This document shows, piece by piece, positions 34,826 through 42,259 of a stretch of DNA of 64,000 nucleotides. A model generated the notes under the pieces. The model was given only the letters and a program-made list of their open reading frames with translations. It was not told the origin of the DNA and did no database searches. A program made the translations under genes and the position numbers. Each line of letters begins with the position of its first letter. Within the stretch, counting starts at the first letter, position 1. Location: positions 1,302,001 to 1,366,000 of the forward strand of contig NZ_JACHLC010000001.1 in assembly GCF_014207845.1 (NCBI RefSeq), written 5' to 3'. Source of the stretch: Chryseobacterium shigense. Lineage in GTDB: Bacteria > Bacteroidota > Bacteroidia > Flavobacteriales > Weeksellaceae.

Positions 34826-34848
34826 TATGCTATTTATAAATAGGCATA
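34826..34848. repeat. Palindrome with core CTATTTATAAATAG
   Basis: A perfect 14-base palindrome (34830-34843), extended by TATG on the left and GCATA on the right with one bulged base. No T-run follows, so a protein-binding site is more likely than a terminator. Confidence 0.6.
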
Positions 34849-34861
34849 ATAAATCTAAACA

Positions 34862-34873
34862 TTACAATTGTGG
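34862..34873. promoter_or_regulatory. Operator-like word, degenerate
   Basis: TTACAATTGTGG; fits the TTACAnnTGTAA pattern except for the last two bases. Confidence 0.35.
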
Positions 34874-34896
34874 AAAACTTCAATGGAAACAGTTGT

Positions 34897-34908
34897 ATAC
34901 ATATGTAA
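34897..34908. promoter_or_regulatory. Operator-like word, near match
   Basis: ATACATATGTAA; fits TTACAnnTGTAA with one mismatch and has the perfect ten-base palindrome TACATATGTA. Confidence 0.45.
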
Positions 34909-35061
34909 ATAGACGTTTTTGAAGAGAAAATTCAAAATTATGCCCAAATTCGAAACTTAGCACGACCCATTTTTGAATTTAATGATTTATATCTGAAATC
35001 AGGAATATAATCTTGAATTTTAGTTGGCAAATATTTGAAATACTGTTGTTTATACTATTAT

Positions 35062-35073
35062 TTACATTTGTAC
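35062..35073. promoter_or_regulatory. Operator-like word, near match
   Basis: TTACATTTGTAC; one mismatch to TTACATTTGTAA. Confidence 0.5.
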
Positions 35074-35322
35074 ATTGAAGTTATTACCCTTATTAATTAT
35101 AATAATCTCTTATTGGAAGCAGAAAAATTTGTTTTTATTTATCTGTATATCATATAATTACAATTTAAACATATATTCAGTAAATATGCTTAATAATACA
35201 AGATTATCAGTATAATCAAATAAAAATATATTAAGCAAAACTGCATTTACATTGTTCAACTATAAATAAATTAAAATAATTACGACTATAAAAGACTGAT
35301 ATATAGATAATTAATTTTAAAT

Positions 35323-35334
35323 TTACATTTGTAT
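35323..35334. promoter_or_regulatory. Operator-like word, near match
   Basis: TTACATTTGTAT; one mismatch, 33 bases before the next copy. Confidence 0.55.
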
Positions 35335-35355
35335 CTTTATAGAAATAACTATTTA

Positions 35356-35367
35356 TTACATTTGTAA
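35356..35367. promoter_or_regulatory. Operator-like word, perfect copy
   Basis: TTACATTTGTAA, palindromic as TTACA-TT-TGTAA, immediately upstream of the -33 element of the HTH promoter. Confidence 0.6.
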
Positions 35368-35399
35368 TTTGACTATGTAAATTTAATTATTTACATTTG
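35368..35399 (+). promoter_or_regulatory. Promoter of the HTH regulator gene
   Basis: -33 TTTG (35368-35371), 20 bases, -7 TACATTTG (35392-35399). The -7 is inside the perfect operator-like word at 35391-35402, so binding there would block transcription. Leader about 18 bases. Confidence 0.7.
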
Positions 35400-35402
35400 T
35401 AA
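35391..35402. promoter_or_regulatory. Operator-like word, perfect copy over the -7 element
   Basis: TTACATTTGTAA, 35 bases after the previous copy and 20 bases before the HTH start codon. Confidence 0.6.
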
Positions 35403-35422
35403 CATAATTAATAACTTATTAT

Positions 35423-35959
35423 ATGAGTTTAAATGAGAGAATTTCCAAAGTTATAGAGTACTCCAATCTCAGTTCTTCAGAGTTTGCAGATGAAATCGAT
35501 GTACAGCGTTCTTCCATTTCGCATATCACTTCCGGAAGGAATAAACCGTCTCTGGAATTCATTATAAAAATAAAATCCCGTTTCCCGGAAATTCTCTGGG
35601 ACTGGCTGGTTACCGGTGAAGGTGAGATGCTGAAATCAGAATTACCGGAAGAGGAAACAGCTTCCGAAGTAAAGACTGAAAACGAAAAGGTAAAACCTAC
35701 TCCGCTACCCGACCTGTTTACCATGATGAAAGATGATGAAGATTTTGGAACTGAAGAAGAAACTGAGCTTGTACATGAAAGCCCGCGAGAATCGTTTATA
35801 CCGCCCCCATATAAGAGAAAGGAAAATTTATCCGATTCTCAGCGATTAGACCATTCTGATGAAAAATTATTAAATCAAATTGTTGATAATCAATCTAATA
35901 AGATAAAAAGGATTGTTTTATTCTACGAAAACGGAAAATTTGAAAGTTTTGAGCCTTAA
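35423..35959 (+). CDS. XRE-like helix-turn-helix regulator
   Basis: A 178-residue DNA-binding protein. Residues about 4-66 are an XRE/Cro-type helix-turn-helix: SEFADEIDVQRSSISHITSGRNKPSLEF contains the two helices, followed by IKSRFPEILWDWLVTGEGEML, a tail typical of Bacteroidota members of this family. The rest is acidic and proline-containing, apparently disordered, ending in a short conserved IKRIVLFYENGKFESFEP strand. There is no peptidase or phage-repressor domain. The promoter overlaps a palindromic repeated word, which suggests autoregulation. It lacks phage neighbours and is probably a core gene. Confidence 0.85.
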   Translation: MSLNERISKVIEYSNLSSSEFADEIDVQRSSISHITSGRNKPSLEFIIKIKSRFPEILWDWLVTGEGEMLKSELPEEETASEVKTENEKVKPTPLPDLFTMMKDDEDFGTEEETELVHESPRESFIPPPYKRKENLSDSQRLDHSDEKLLNQIVDNQSNKIKRIVLFYENGKFESFEP

Positions 35960-36001
35960 ACATGATTAAATTACTCAAAGGTAAATTTTTTAAATAATAA
36001 A

Positions 36002-36028
36002 AAAGACATTCAGTTTTTGAATGTCTTT
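36002..36028. terminator. Bidirectional terminator
   Basis: Arms AAAGACATTCA (36002-36012) and TGAATGTCTTT (36018-36028), perfect 11-bp stem with a five-base loop, between the convergent HTH and proline dehydrogenase genes. Confidence 0.85.
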
Positions 36029-36048
36029 ACTGTATATTTTAATGCATA

Positions 36049-37215
36049 CTATTTCTTTCTTCTTTCCAGTTCTTTTTTGATAAGCCCTAATTCTCTTCCG
36101 GTCTGGCCGGCTACAGAGGTGTTTTCACGGGCTCTTCTCGTAAGATATGGCACAACATCCTTTACTGGTCCATACGGGAGATATTTAGCCACATTATAGG
36201 CTTTATTTGAAAGATAGAAGGTGATATTGTCACTCATTCCGTAAAGCTGTCCAAAATACACATGCGGATTTCCGTTTTCAAGAGATTTGGATTTCATTTT
36301 ATCCATCACCAACTCAGACGAAACCTCATTATGAGTCCCGAAGAATGCAGAAACTTTATCCAAATGATTCATCACGAAATCAATTCCCGCATTATAATTC
36401 TTATCTGAAGCTTCTTTATTCGGCTGAATAGGATCATCATATCCTTTTTCTTCTGCTCTCGCCCGCTCTTTTTCCATGTAGGCTCCACGAACAATTTTAT
36501 ATCCTATAAAATAATTCTTTTCCCTGGCTCTCTGAAGATGGGCTTCCATATATTCCAGTCTTCCGGTTCTGTACATCTGGATGGTATTCCAGACAATCGG
36601 TTTTTCCTGGTTGTATTTCTCCATCATTTCTTCACAAAGCTGGTCTGCGGAGTCCTGCATCCAAGTTTCTTCAGCATCTACCATTACTTTTTTGTCATTT
36701 TCATGGCAAAGCTTACAGACTTCATCAAATCTTCTTACCACTCTTTCCCATTCTTCTTTCTGGCTTGTAGTAAGTTCATTTCCTTTTCCTACCGCTTCAT
36801 ACAGATCAATTCTGCCAAAAGCAGTTGGTTTAAATACAATAAAAGGAATTGCCGGATTTCCTACAGAGAATCTGATGATATCCTTAATCTCTTTACATAC
36901 AGCATCAAAGGTTTCCTCATCTTCTTTGCCTTCAATAGAATAATCGAAAATGCTTCCCACTCCTCTTTTGAAAAGCTGTTTTACCGCCTTCATACTTTCT
37001 TCACGGGTCTCACCTCCGCAGAACTGTTCAAATAAAGTACTTTTTACAATTCCGGTCACGAAAGGAAAGTTATTGTGTACCGTAAAATTAAGAATAGAAG
37101 TTCCAAGGCTGGTAAGAGCCGGCTGTTCAATCATTTTAAACATCCAGTACGCCTTTCTCAGTTGTGCATCAGACTTGTCTGCAAATGCAACTTTAGTATC
37201 GTTAAAAATGGGCAT
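36049..37215 (-). CDS. Proline dehydrogenase
   Basis: FAD-dependent oxidation of proline to pyrroline-5-carboxylate, passing electrons to quinone. The 388 residues form a single ProDH barrel with no P5C dehydrogenase part. Motifs: KVMVDAEETWMQDSAD (about 184-199), YFIGYKIVRGAYMEKERARAEEKGYDDPIQP (about 237-267), FGTHNEVS and the C-terminal LPYGPVKDVVPYLTRRARENTS with the two substrate-binding arginines. The P5C dehydrogenase gene is not in the window. A -7 element lies 25 bases upstream. Confidence 0.93.
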   Translation of the reverse strand: MPIFNDTKVAFADKSDAQLRKAYWMFKMIEQPALTSLGTSILNFTVHNNFPFVTGIVKSTLFEQFCGGETREESMKAVKQLFKRGVGSIFDYSIEGKEDEETFDAVCKEIKDIIRFSVGNPAIPFIVFKPTAFGRIDLYEAVGKGNELTTSQKEEWERVVRRFDEVCKLCHENDKKVMVDAEETWMQDSADQLCEEMMEKYNQEKPIVWNTIQMYRTGRLEYMEAHLQRAREKNYFIGYKIVRGAYMEKERARAEEKGYDDPIQPNKEASDKNYNAGIDFVMNHLDKVSAFFGTHNEVSSELVMDKMKSKSLENGNPHVYFGQLYGMSDNITFYLSNKAYNVAKYLPYGPVKDVVPYLTRRARENTSVAGQTGRELGLIKKELERRKK

Positions 37216-37239
37216 TCCTTTTTATTAAATTTAGTTTTG

Positions 37240-37247
37240 CAAAGGTA
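37240..37247 (-). promoter_or_regulatory. -7 element of the proline dehydrogenase promoter
   Basis: Minus-strand TACCTTTG, identical to the SRP RNA -7 element, 25 bases from the ATG; the -33 part is unclear. Confidence 0.55.
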
Positions 37248-37279
37248 ATAATAACCTCAGTTTATTTAAAGAAAATTTT

Positions 37280-38209
37280 CTAGAATTTGCTCTCAATTCC
37301 ATTCAGAAGCATGGCAATAATTCCTACAAAAACCCAAAATCTTAATATATTGAGCGTGAAGAATTTACTTCTCCTGGTAGAATTAATCAATAGGTAAATG
37401 CAAAGAATCAGTACAAATAATCCTCCTGTAAAATAATAAGACATAAACCCCGATATACCTGTTTTAGTAATCAGTTTCATGGAAACACCTATGGTAATTA
37501 TCAGCAGGGAAATAATGATGATCTGAGTGTTTTTATTTTTAAAATAATTAGGAATTGTTGTATATCCGAATGCTTTATCCACACTTTTTGTAAGCATATC
37601 TTTCACAATATCAATACATAAAAGAATCAGGAAAAGAAAAACAGCCATCAGCAGCACTTTCCTGGAAAAGGTTTCATAATATACCATCATTCCAAAAAAA
37701 GGATACAGCGTAAGGCTTACAAAAGTAAGGTTATTGATAATCAGCAACCGGCTCAGTTTATGGCTGTAAAACCACATAAAGAACTGATATACAATAAAAA
37801 ACAGAAAAACCTTATGAGAGATCATCCATGCAACTCCGAGAGAAATTACAGTCAGGGCAAGATAAGCATATAGGAAATACTTCTGCTTGATAAAACTTTG
37901 GATCCTGGTGCGGAACGGCTTTACCACATGGTCTTTTTCCAGATCGTAAAACTGGTTGATAATTCCGCCGGCCAGAATGGTTATAACGGTGCAGAAAATG
38001 ATGCCGTGTACTTTAAAGTCAAAAACAAATTTTCTGAAGGTTTCATCCTGGTTGAACAGAAAAAATGTAGAAACATATAAGGCAAATGTGAGCAGCACAG
38101 CTACAAAAAAACGGGCACCGATAAGAAAACCTACGAATTGTGAGAATCTGTAAAATATAGATTTAGAGATATAGTTTTTAGATTGGAAAGTTTCTTTTTC
38201 AGAATTCAT
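37280..38209 (-). CDS. UbiA family prenyltransferase
   Basis: A 309-residue membrane enzyme of the UbiA superfamily with about eight or nine hydrophobic segments. The first aspartate motif is NQFYDLEKDHVVKPFRTR (about 85-102) and the second is DIVKDMLTKSVDKAFGYTTIP (about 199-219); both bind the diphosphate of the prenyl donor through magnesium. Family relatives in Bacteroidota include heme, quinone and (S)-3-O-geranylgeranylglyceryl-type transferases, and the acceptor cannot be told here. It directly follows the GHMP kinase gene by ten bases, linking it to isoprenoid supply. Confidence 0.87.
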   Translation of the reverse strand: MNSEKETFQSKNYISKSIFYRFSQFVGFLIGARFFVAVLLTFALYVSTFFLFNQDETFRKFVFDFKVHGIIFCTVITILAGGIINQFYDLEKDHVVKPFRTRIQSFIKQKYFLYAYLALTVISLGVAWMISHKVFLFFIVYQFFMWFYSHKLSRLLIINNLTFVSLTLYPFFGMMVYYETFSRKVLLMAVFLFLILLCIDIVKDMLTKSVDKAFGYTTIPNYFKNKNTQIIIISLLIITIGVSMKLITKTGISGFMSYYFTGGLFVLILCIYLLINSTRRSKFFTLNILRFWVFVGIIAMLLNGIESKF

Positions 38210-38219
38210 TCCAATCTGT

Positions 38220-39146
38220 TTAAAATCTGTAAATCACTTCTTTTTGGAAGCCTTCAAGCATTTTTTCTGCTTTCGCATAATCTTTGGTGAAGCCCAGAAT
38301 ATATCCGCCGCCACCGCTTCCGCAGAGCTTCAGATAGTAAGCATTGGAATCCAACCCTTTTTTCCAGATGTTGAAAATACTTTCAGGAATCATCGGACGG
38401 AAATGTTCATACGCCCAGTGGGAAAGCTTTTTCAGATTTCTGAAGAAAGGATTCATATCTTTTTTAAGGAAAGATTCAATACATGCGTTGTTATAACGGA
38501 TAAACTCTTCTTTTAACGTTTTTCTGAAACCTTCCGTTTTCATTTTTTCGAAGAAAATCTGGATCATAGGTCCGGTTTCTCCGGTTATACCGCTATCGAT
38601 AAGGAAAATAGCTCCTTTTCCTTCTTCTCCTTCAGGAATAGAAACCCTGTCCAGGTTTTCTTTATTTTCGATAAGGATTGGCAGGTTCATATAGCAGATA
38701 AGAGGATCCATTCCGGAGCTTTTGCCATGGAAATAACTTTCCATTTCACCGAAAACAGCTTTCAATTTTTTAAGATTGTCTTTTGAAATTTGCTCAGGAT
38801 CAAGCTTTCTTATTGCATATCTTTCAAAGATAGCCGCAACTAATGCCCCGGAACTGCCTACTCCATATCCCTGGGGAATATTGGAATCAAAGAAAAGTCC
38901 GGATGCAATATCACTTTTAAAGCTTTCAATATCCAGCTTAAAATCATCAGAAAGATCAAGCGCTGCAAGGAAATCAGAGTATTTCTGCAGATGTCTGTTT
39001 GATTTAAGTTCGAATTCAGAACTCAGATCTGAGAATTTCATGGTTCCTTTATAAAAACTATAAGGTACCACAAGCCCCTGGGAGTCTTCAATCATCCCAT
39101 ATTCTCCAAACAGAATTATTTTTGCATAAAATAGAGGGTTCGTCAT
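38220..39146 (-). CDS. GHMP kinase, probable mevalonate kinase
   Basis: A 308-residue GHMP-fold kinase. PQGYGVGSSGALVAAI (91-106) is the ATP-binding P-x-G-x-G-x-G-S-S motif; ESYFHGKSSGMDPLICY (about 136-152) has the catalytic aspartate context of mevalonate kinase, and KLCGSGGGGYILG (about 273-285) is the third GHMP motif. Mevalonate kinase makes phosphomevalonate for isoprenoids, the route used by Flavobacteriia. Its partner gene encodes a prenyltransferase. Phosphomevalonate kinase is less likely given FHGKSSGMD. Confidence 0.85.
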   Translation of the reverse strand: MTNPLFYAKIILFGEYGMIEDSQGLVVPYSFYKGTMKFSDLSSEFELKSNRHLQKYSDFLAALDLSDDFKLDIESFKSDIASGLFFDSNIPQGYGVGSSGALVAAIFERYAIRKLDPEQISKDNLKKLKAVFGEMESYFHGKSSGMDPLICYMNLPILIENKENLDRVSIPEGEEGKGAIFLIDSGITGETGPMIQIFFEKMKTEGFRKTLKEEFIRYNNACIESFLKKDMNPFFRNLKKLSHWAYEHFRPMIPESIFNIWKKGLDSNAYYLKLCGSGGGGYILGFTKDYAKAEKMLEGFQKEVIYRF

Positions 39147-39166
39147 TTTGACAATAAATCTTTTTG

Positions 39167-39200
39167 CAAAGTTAAAATTATTCTGCTGAATATAAGCAAA
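39167..39200 (-). promoter_or_regulatory. Promoter of the kinase-prenyltransferase operon
   Basis: Minus strand: -33 TTTG (39197-39200), 22 bases, -7 TAACTTTG (39167-39174), 21 bases before the kinase ATG. Confidence 0.6.
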
Positions 39201-39274
39201 ACCCGCGCCGAATTACAATGTATTTGGGTATAAAAACGGCTCTTTCTGTCTTCAGGCGTTCTCTAAATACAGAA

Positions 39275-39299
39275 AAAAGCCTGAAATAATCAGGCTTTT
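39275..39299 (-). terminator. Terminator after the T9SS metallopeptidase
   Basis: Arms AAAAGCCTGA (39275-39284) and TCAGGCTTTT (39290-39299), ten-bp stem, then TTTT-rich sequence on the minus strand; 24 bases after the stop. Confidence 0.8.
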
Positions 39300-39322
39300 A
39301 TTATTAATTCTGTAAAAAACTA

Positions 39323-41488
39323 TTAATGTTTAATTAATTTTTTATTGATCGTTTGTTTCTCTGTTTCTATCGTTACAATATAATTTCCGGCCAAAACAGA
39401 TGAGATATTAACTTCATGCTTGTTTCCTTTTAATGAAGATGCAGACATTACCAGCCTTCCTGCTTCATCATAAATTTTATAAGATTTTAAACCATCTTTA
39501 GATGAAATAATGATCATGTTTTTGGCAGGATTAGGATAGATGCTTACAATATTTTCATTTTTACCAACCTCATCAACTCCTAAAACATTACAGGAAAAAG
39601 TGGCTTTCCAGCCGTTGTCCGTAACCCCTGGATCAGATACAAACCTTACTGTAATAGCTCCGGAAGAATGGGTAGAGGTAAAAGGTCCCGGTATGGTGCT
39701 TCCTGTAAGGTTATTTCCATTTGCAAATAAAGGAGATGCCGTAGAAGGACCATTATAAACATACATAAAATCGTAATCCTGTTCCAAAGCAAATTCTGTA
39801 AAGGTCATAGTAAGTGCCCCTGAAGACGGATAGAAAGTTTTAACAATTGTTTCATCGTTTCTGTACCCTGCCGTCTGACCTCCCGTATCGGTAAACAAAG
39901 CGCCATCACACCAGGAAGCATCTGTAAGGAATACCTGAGTTCTTTGGAATGCATTGGATGCGGAACACGTAGTACCTACGGATAATTTATAATAAGTTGC
40001 AGGCTGAAGACTGTTGAAGTTAAGTGTCTGAGAACTTGTATTTCCAGATTCAACAGGAGTCTCATCCATTTTGGTAAGCTTATACTTCCATGTTGTTGAA
40101 ACAGCATCTGTAAAATTTGCATTAGCTGAAACCTGTGTAATATTGGAAACATTCATCTGGGTAATGGTAGATGTACAGGCGGTGATACAGTTGGTTCCCA
40201 GACATGGCTTTGAATCAACTGTATTTCTGATCAAAGCTGCAGGCTGCGGACCAAAACCATTATTGAAACTGATTCCCACCCCTGAAACAAGGTGGCAATA
40301 GCTCATAATTGATCCTTTAACTGTTGTTGAAGGGATCGGGCCTGTACATCCTTCACTGTAGCCTGCCTGAGCTCCACAACCGTCAATTGCCGTATTATTT
40401 CCGTTCCAGGCACAGGCATGGGTATGAGGAGATCCTAAACTGTGCCCCATTTCATGCGTCATTGCCTGAATAGTCCAAGAATATACAGGAACATTTGAAT
40501 AAGTCTGTGAAATACCGGAATAGGCATGTTTATAAGTTCCACATAAAGAATTCAGATAGGCAACGCTTGTAGTGGCCGGTGCATTGATAAGATGTGCCAG
40601 ATCACCGTTGAATGTCTGCCTGTTAGTTCTAAAGCTGGCCAGATTAGCATTTGGAGTTCCTGAATAAGGATCCTGCGTGGTCCAGATGTAAATTTCATTC
40701 AATGCCACTTTAATATTGTCATTGCTGTAAAGAGTAGCAATATTATTGTGGATAGCTGTAAGCCAGTTGGTTGTAGTTGTTGTATTTGAATTATTATTCT
40801 GGTAAGGTTTAAAAGCAACTTCATAGTAAATTCTTACACAGTTCTCAGTCATACCTTTCTTGTTGACAGACGGATCAAATGATATATTTTTTGTCTGATT
40901 TTCCTTCATCTCATCTACTCCGCACACAAAAGGGTTTGCCCCAGTGAGTTTTGATTCCGAATAACTCACAAAATCATCAGCATTTTTTGCTTTTCCAAGC
41001 ACTACATTGCCAAGTTCGGAGGTAGAAGCTACTCCCACAATATCATTATCGAAGAAACTGAAAGCTGCAACGGAGTTATCGTCACCTTTCACAATTCCCA
41101 TATAATAAACTCCTGGAGTATAATTTACAATTTCCACTTTATTGGTAACCACTTTGAAATCGTTTGTAAAAATCTGATTTTTATAAAGCTCAACCGTAAT
41201 CTGTCTGTCGCCATCGAAAGGAAAACTTATTTCAAGATACTCTGGTTTTTCCTGAACCAGCTTTTTCAGTTCGGCAGATTTTAAGTTCATTACTGTGATA
41301 TCAGTCGCTGCTCTTTTATATTCCAAAAGCTTTTTAGAAGTCTTGTCAACTTGAAACAGATCGTACTTTTGAAAATCATTCTTCCGGATATGGGCTTCGG
41401 AAATCTTCTGTGCAACAGGTCTCAGTTTCTGGGAAAAACCAAATACAAAACATTGCAGCAGGCATAGTAGTAGAAGTTTTTTAATCAT
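39323..41488 (-). CDS. Secreted reprolysin-like metallopeptidase with T9SS domain
   Basis: A 721-residue exported protease. Signal peptide (to about residue 20), a prodomain to about 205, then a zinc metallopeptidase of the metzincin clan: HEMGHSLGSPHTH (345-357) is the HExxHxxGxxH motif, with the methionine turn in SIMSYCHLVSG near residue 395. After it come a fibronectin-like segment (about 445-525), a CUB-like region with DYDFMYVYNGPSTASPLF (about 570-587) and a C-terminal type A T9SS tail (LGVDEVGKNENIVSIYPNPA, ending NKKLIKH). ATG at 41488 is used rather than the GTG two codons upstream. Confidence 0.92.
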   Translation of the reverse strand: MIKKLLLLCLLQCFVFGFSQKLRPVAQKISEAHIRKNDFQKYDLFQVDKTSKKLLEYKRAATDITVMNLKSAELKKLVQEKPEYLEISFPFDGDRQITVELYKNQIFTNDFKVVTNKVEIVNYTPGVYYMGIVKGDDNSVAAFSFFDNDIVGVASTSELGNVVLGKAKNADDFVSYSESKLTGANPFVCGVDEMKENQTKNISFDPSVNKKGMTENCVRIYYEVAFKPYQNNNSNTTTTTNWLTAIHNNIATLYSNDNIKVALNEIYIWTTQDPYSGTPNANLASFRTNRQTFNGDLAHLINAPATTSVAYLNSLCGTYKHAYSGISQTYSNVPVYSWTIQAMTHEMGHSLGSPHTHACAWNGNNTAIDGCGAQAGYSEGCTGPIPSTTVKGSIMSYCHLVSGVGISFNNGFGPQPAALIRNTVDSKPCLGTNCITACTSTITQMNVSNITQVSANANFTDAVSTTWKYKLTKMDETPVESGNTSSQTLNFNSLQPATYYKLSVGTTCSASNAFQRTQVFLTDASWCDGALFTDTGGQTAGYRNDETIVKTFYPSSGALTMTFTEFALEQDYDFMYVYNGPSTASPLFANGNNLTGSTIPGPFTSTHSSGAITVRFVSDPGVTDNGWKATFSCNVLGVDEVGKNENIVSIYPNPAKNMIIISSKDGLKSYKIYDEAGRLVMSASSLKGNKHEVNISSVLAGNYIVTIETEKQTINKKLIKH

Positions 41489-41649
41489 TTTCACTTAATT
41501 TGATCTGCAAATAAACAAAAAAAATCAATATTTAGTGAATAATAATTATCATTTTCTTATACTTTTTTAACAATTTATAACAAATCCTCACCAAATTCTA
41601 AATATCTTAATTTGAGACAATAAAATTATTTCTTATACTAAACAAAAAA

Positions 41650-41671
41650 AGCTGAATAGATCAATTCAGCT
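41650..41671 (-). terminator. Terminator after the DUF3060 gene
   Basis: Arms AGCTGAAT (41650-41657) and ATTCAGCT (41664-41671), eight-bp stem, then a run of seven T on the minus strand, 30 bases after the stop. Confidence 0.8.
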
Positions 41672-41701
41672 CTTCAACTATTTTTATAATATGTAATTCT
41701 T

Positions 41702-42085
41702 TTACTTTTTCTTCACACTATTCCCCACTCCTGTCATGGAAACATTAGGCTTACCCGCTTTAGTAGGTGACGTTTTATAAAACACCTTATTATTTCCTCC
41801 TTCCACGATAACACGCGTTACTTTATCTATGTAAACTGTGTTGTCAGTGCCGGATACCTCAAGTTTATCTACATAACCGTTAATTGTAATTACATTACTG
41901 CCACCAGAAATTTCTGCGTTTCCTCCATTTAAAGTATAGGAATTATTGTGTCCTATACCATCAATTTCAAGATGTTTATCTTTCTGAGTACTTGTTCCAT
42001 ACTGAGAATTAACTTTTGTAGTTTTTTGCGCATACGCTAAATTTATTCCTGCAAAAAGAATAGATAAGATCAGTGTTTTTTTCAT
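41702..42085 (-). CDS. DUF3060 exported protein
   Basis: A 127-residue exported protein: signal MKKTLILSILFAGINLAYAQ, then a small beta-rich DUF3060 domain with repeating GxxNxxxxNG/GTDNTVYID rungs (NSYTLNGGNAEISGGSNVITINGYVDKLEVSGTDNTVYI-type strands over residues 50-90). This is likely a short parallel beta-solenoid. Its end is basic (VGNSVKKK). Function unknown; terminator close downstream. Confidence 0.78.
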   Translation of the reverse strand: MKKTLILSILFAGINLAYAQKTTKVNSQYGTSTQKDKHLEIDGIGHNNSYTLNGGNAEISGGSNVITINGYVDKLEVSGTDNTVYIDKVTRVIVEGGNNKVFYKTSPTKAGKPNVSMTGVGNSVKKK

Positions 42086-42210
42086 AATAATTCATATTAA
42101 TTTGATTTAAAGTTGCTGCAATTAAAATGCCAATCACCAGATTAACAAATTAGCATCTGTTAATTTTTCGAAATATGAGATTATGAAAAATGAAAGACCT
42201 ATTACATAAA

Positions 42211-42238
42211 AAAGATGACTTAAAACTAAGCCATCTTT
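42211..42238 (-). terminator. Terminator after the UMF1 transporter gene
   Basis: AAAGATGACTTA pairs with TAAGCCATCTTT with one A-C that becomes G-U on the minus strand; short loop, T-rich after it; 22 bases after the stop. Confidence 0.65.
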
Positions 42239-42259
42239 TATTATTCTGTTAAAAGTTTA

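Larger units (their letters stand above)
34609..35422. other. 814-base AT-rich gap with repeated operator-like words and palindromes
   Basis: No credible gene. It holds a -7 element for the M14 gene (34629-34636), two palindromes (34771-34804, 34826-34848), seven copies or near copies of TTACATTTGTAA and the HTH gene promoter. It is far longer than any other gap here. Confidence 0.7.

Noticed and set aside
34609..35422. tRNA or small RNA gene in the long gap
   Set aside because: No T-loop-like GTTCGAnTC, no cloverleaf and no GC-rich stem was found; the gap is AT-rich throughout.
35423..35959. Prophage repressor
   Set aside because: The HTH protein looks repressor-like, but there are no integrase, terminase, capsid or lysis genes, and no attachment repeats. 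The operator-like words fit plain autoregulation.
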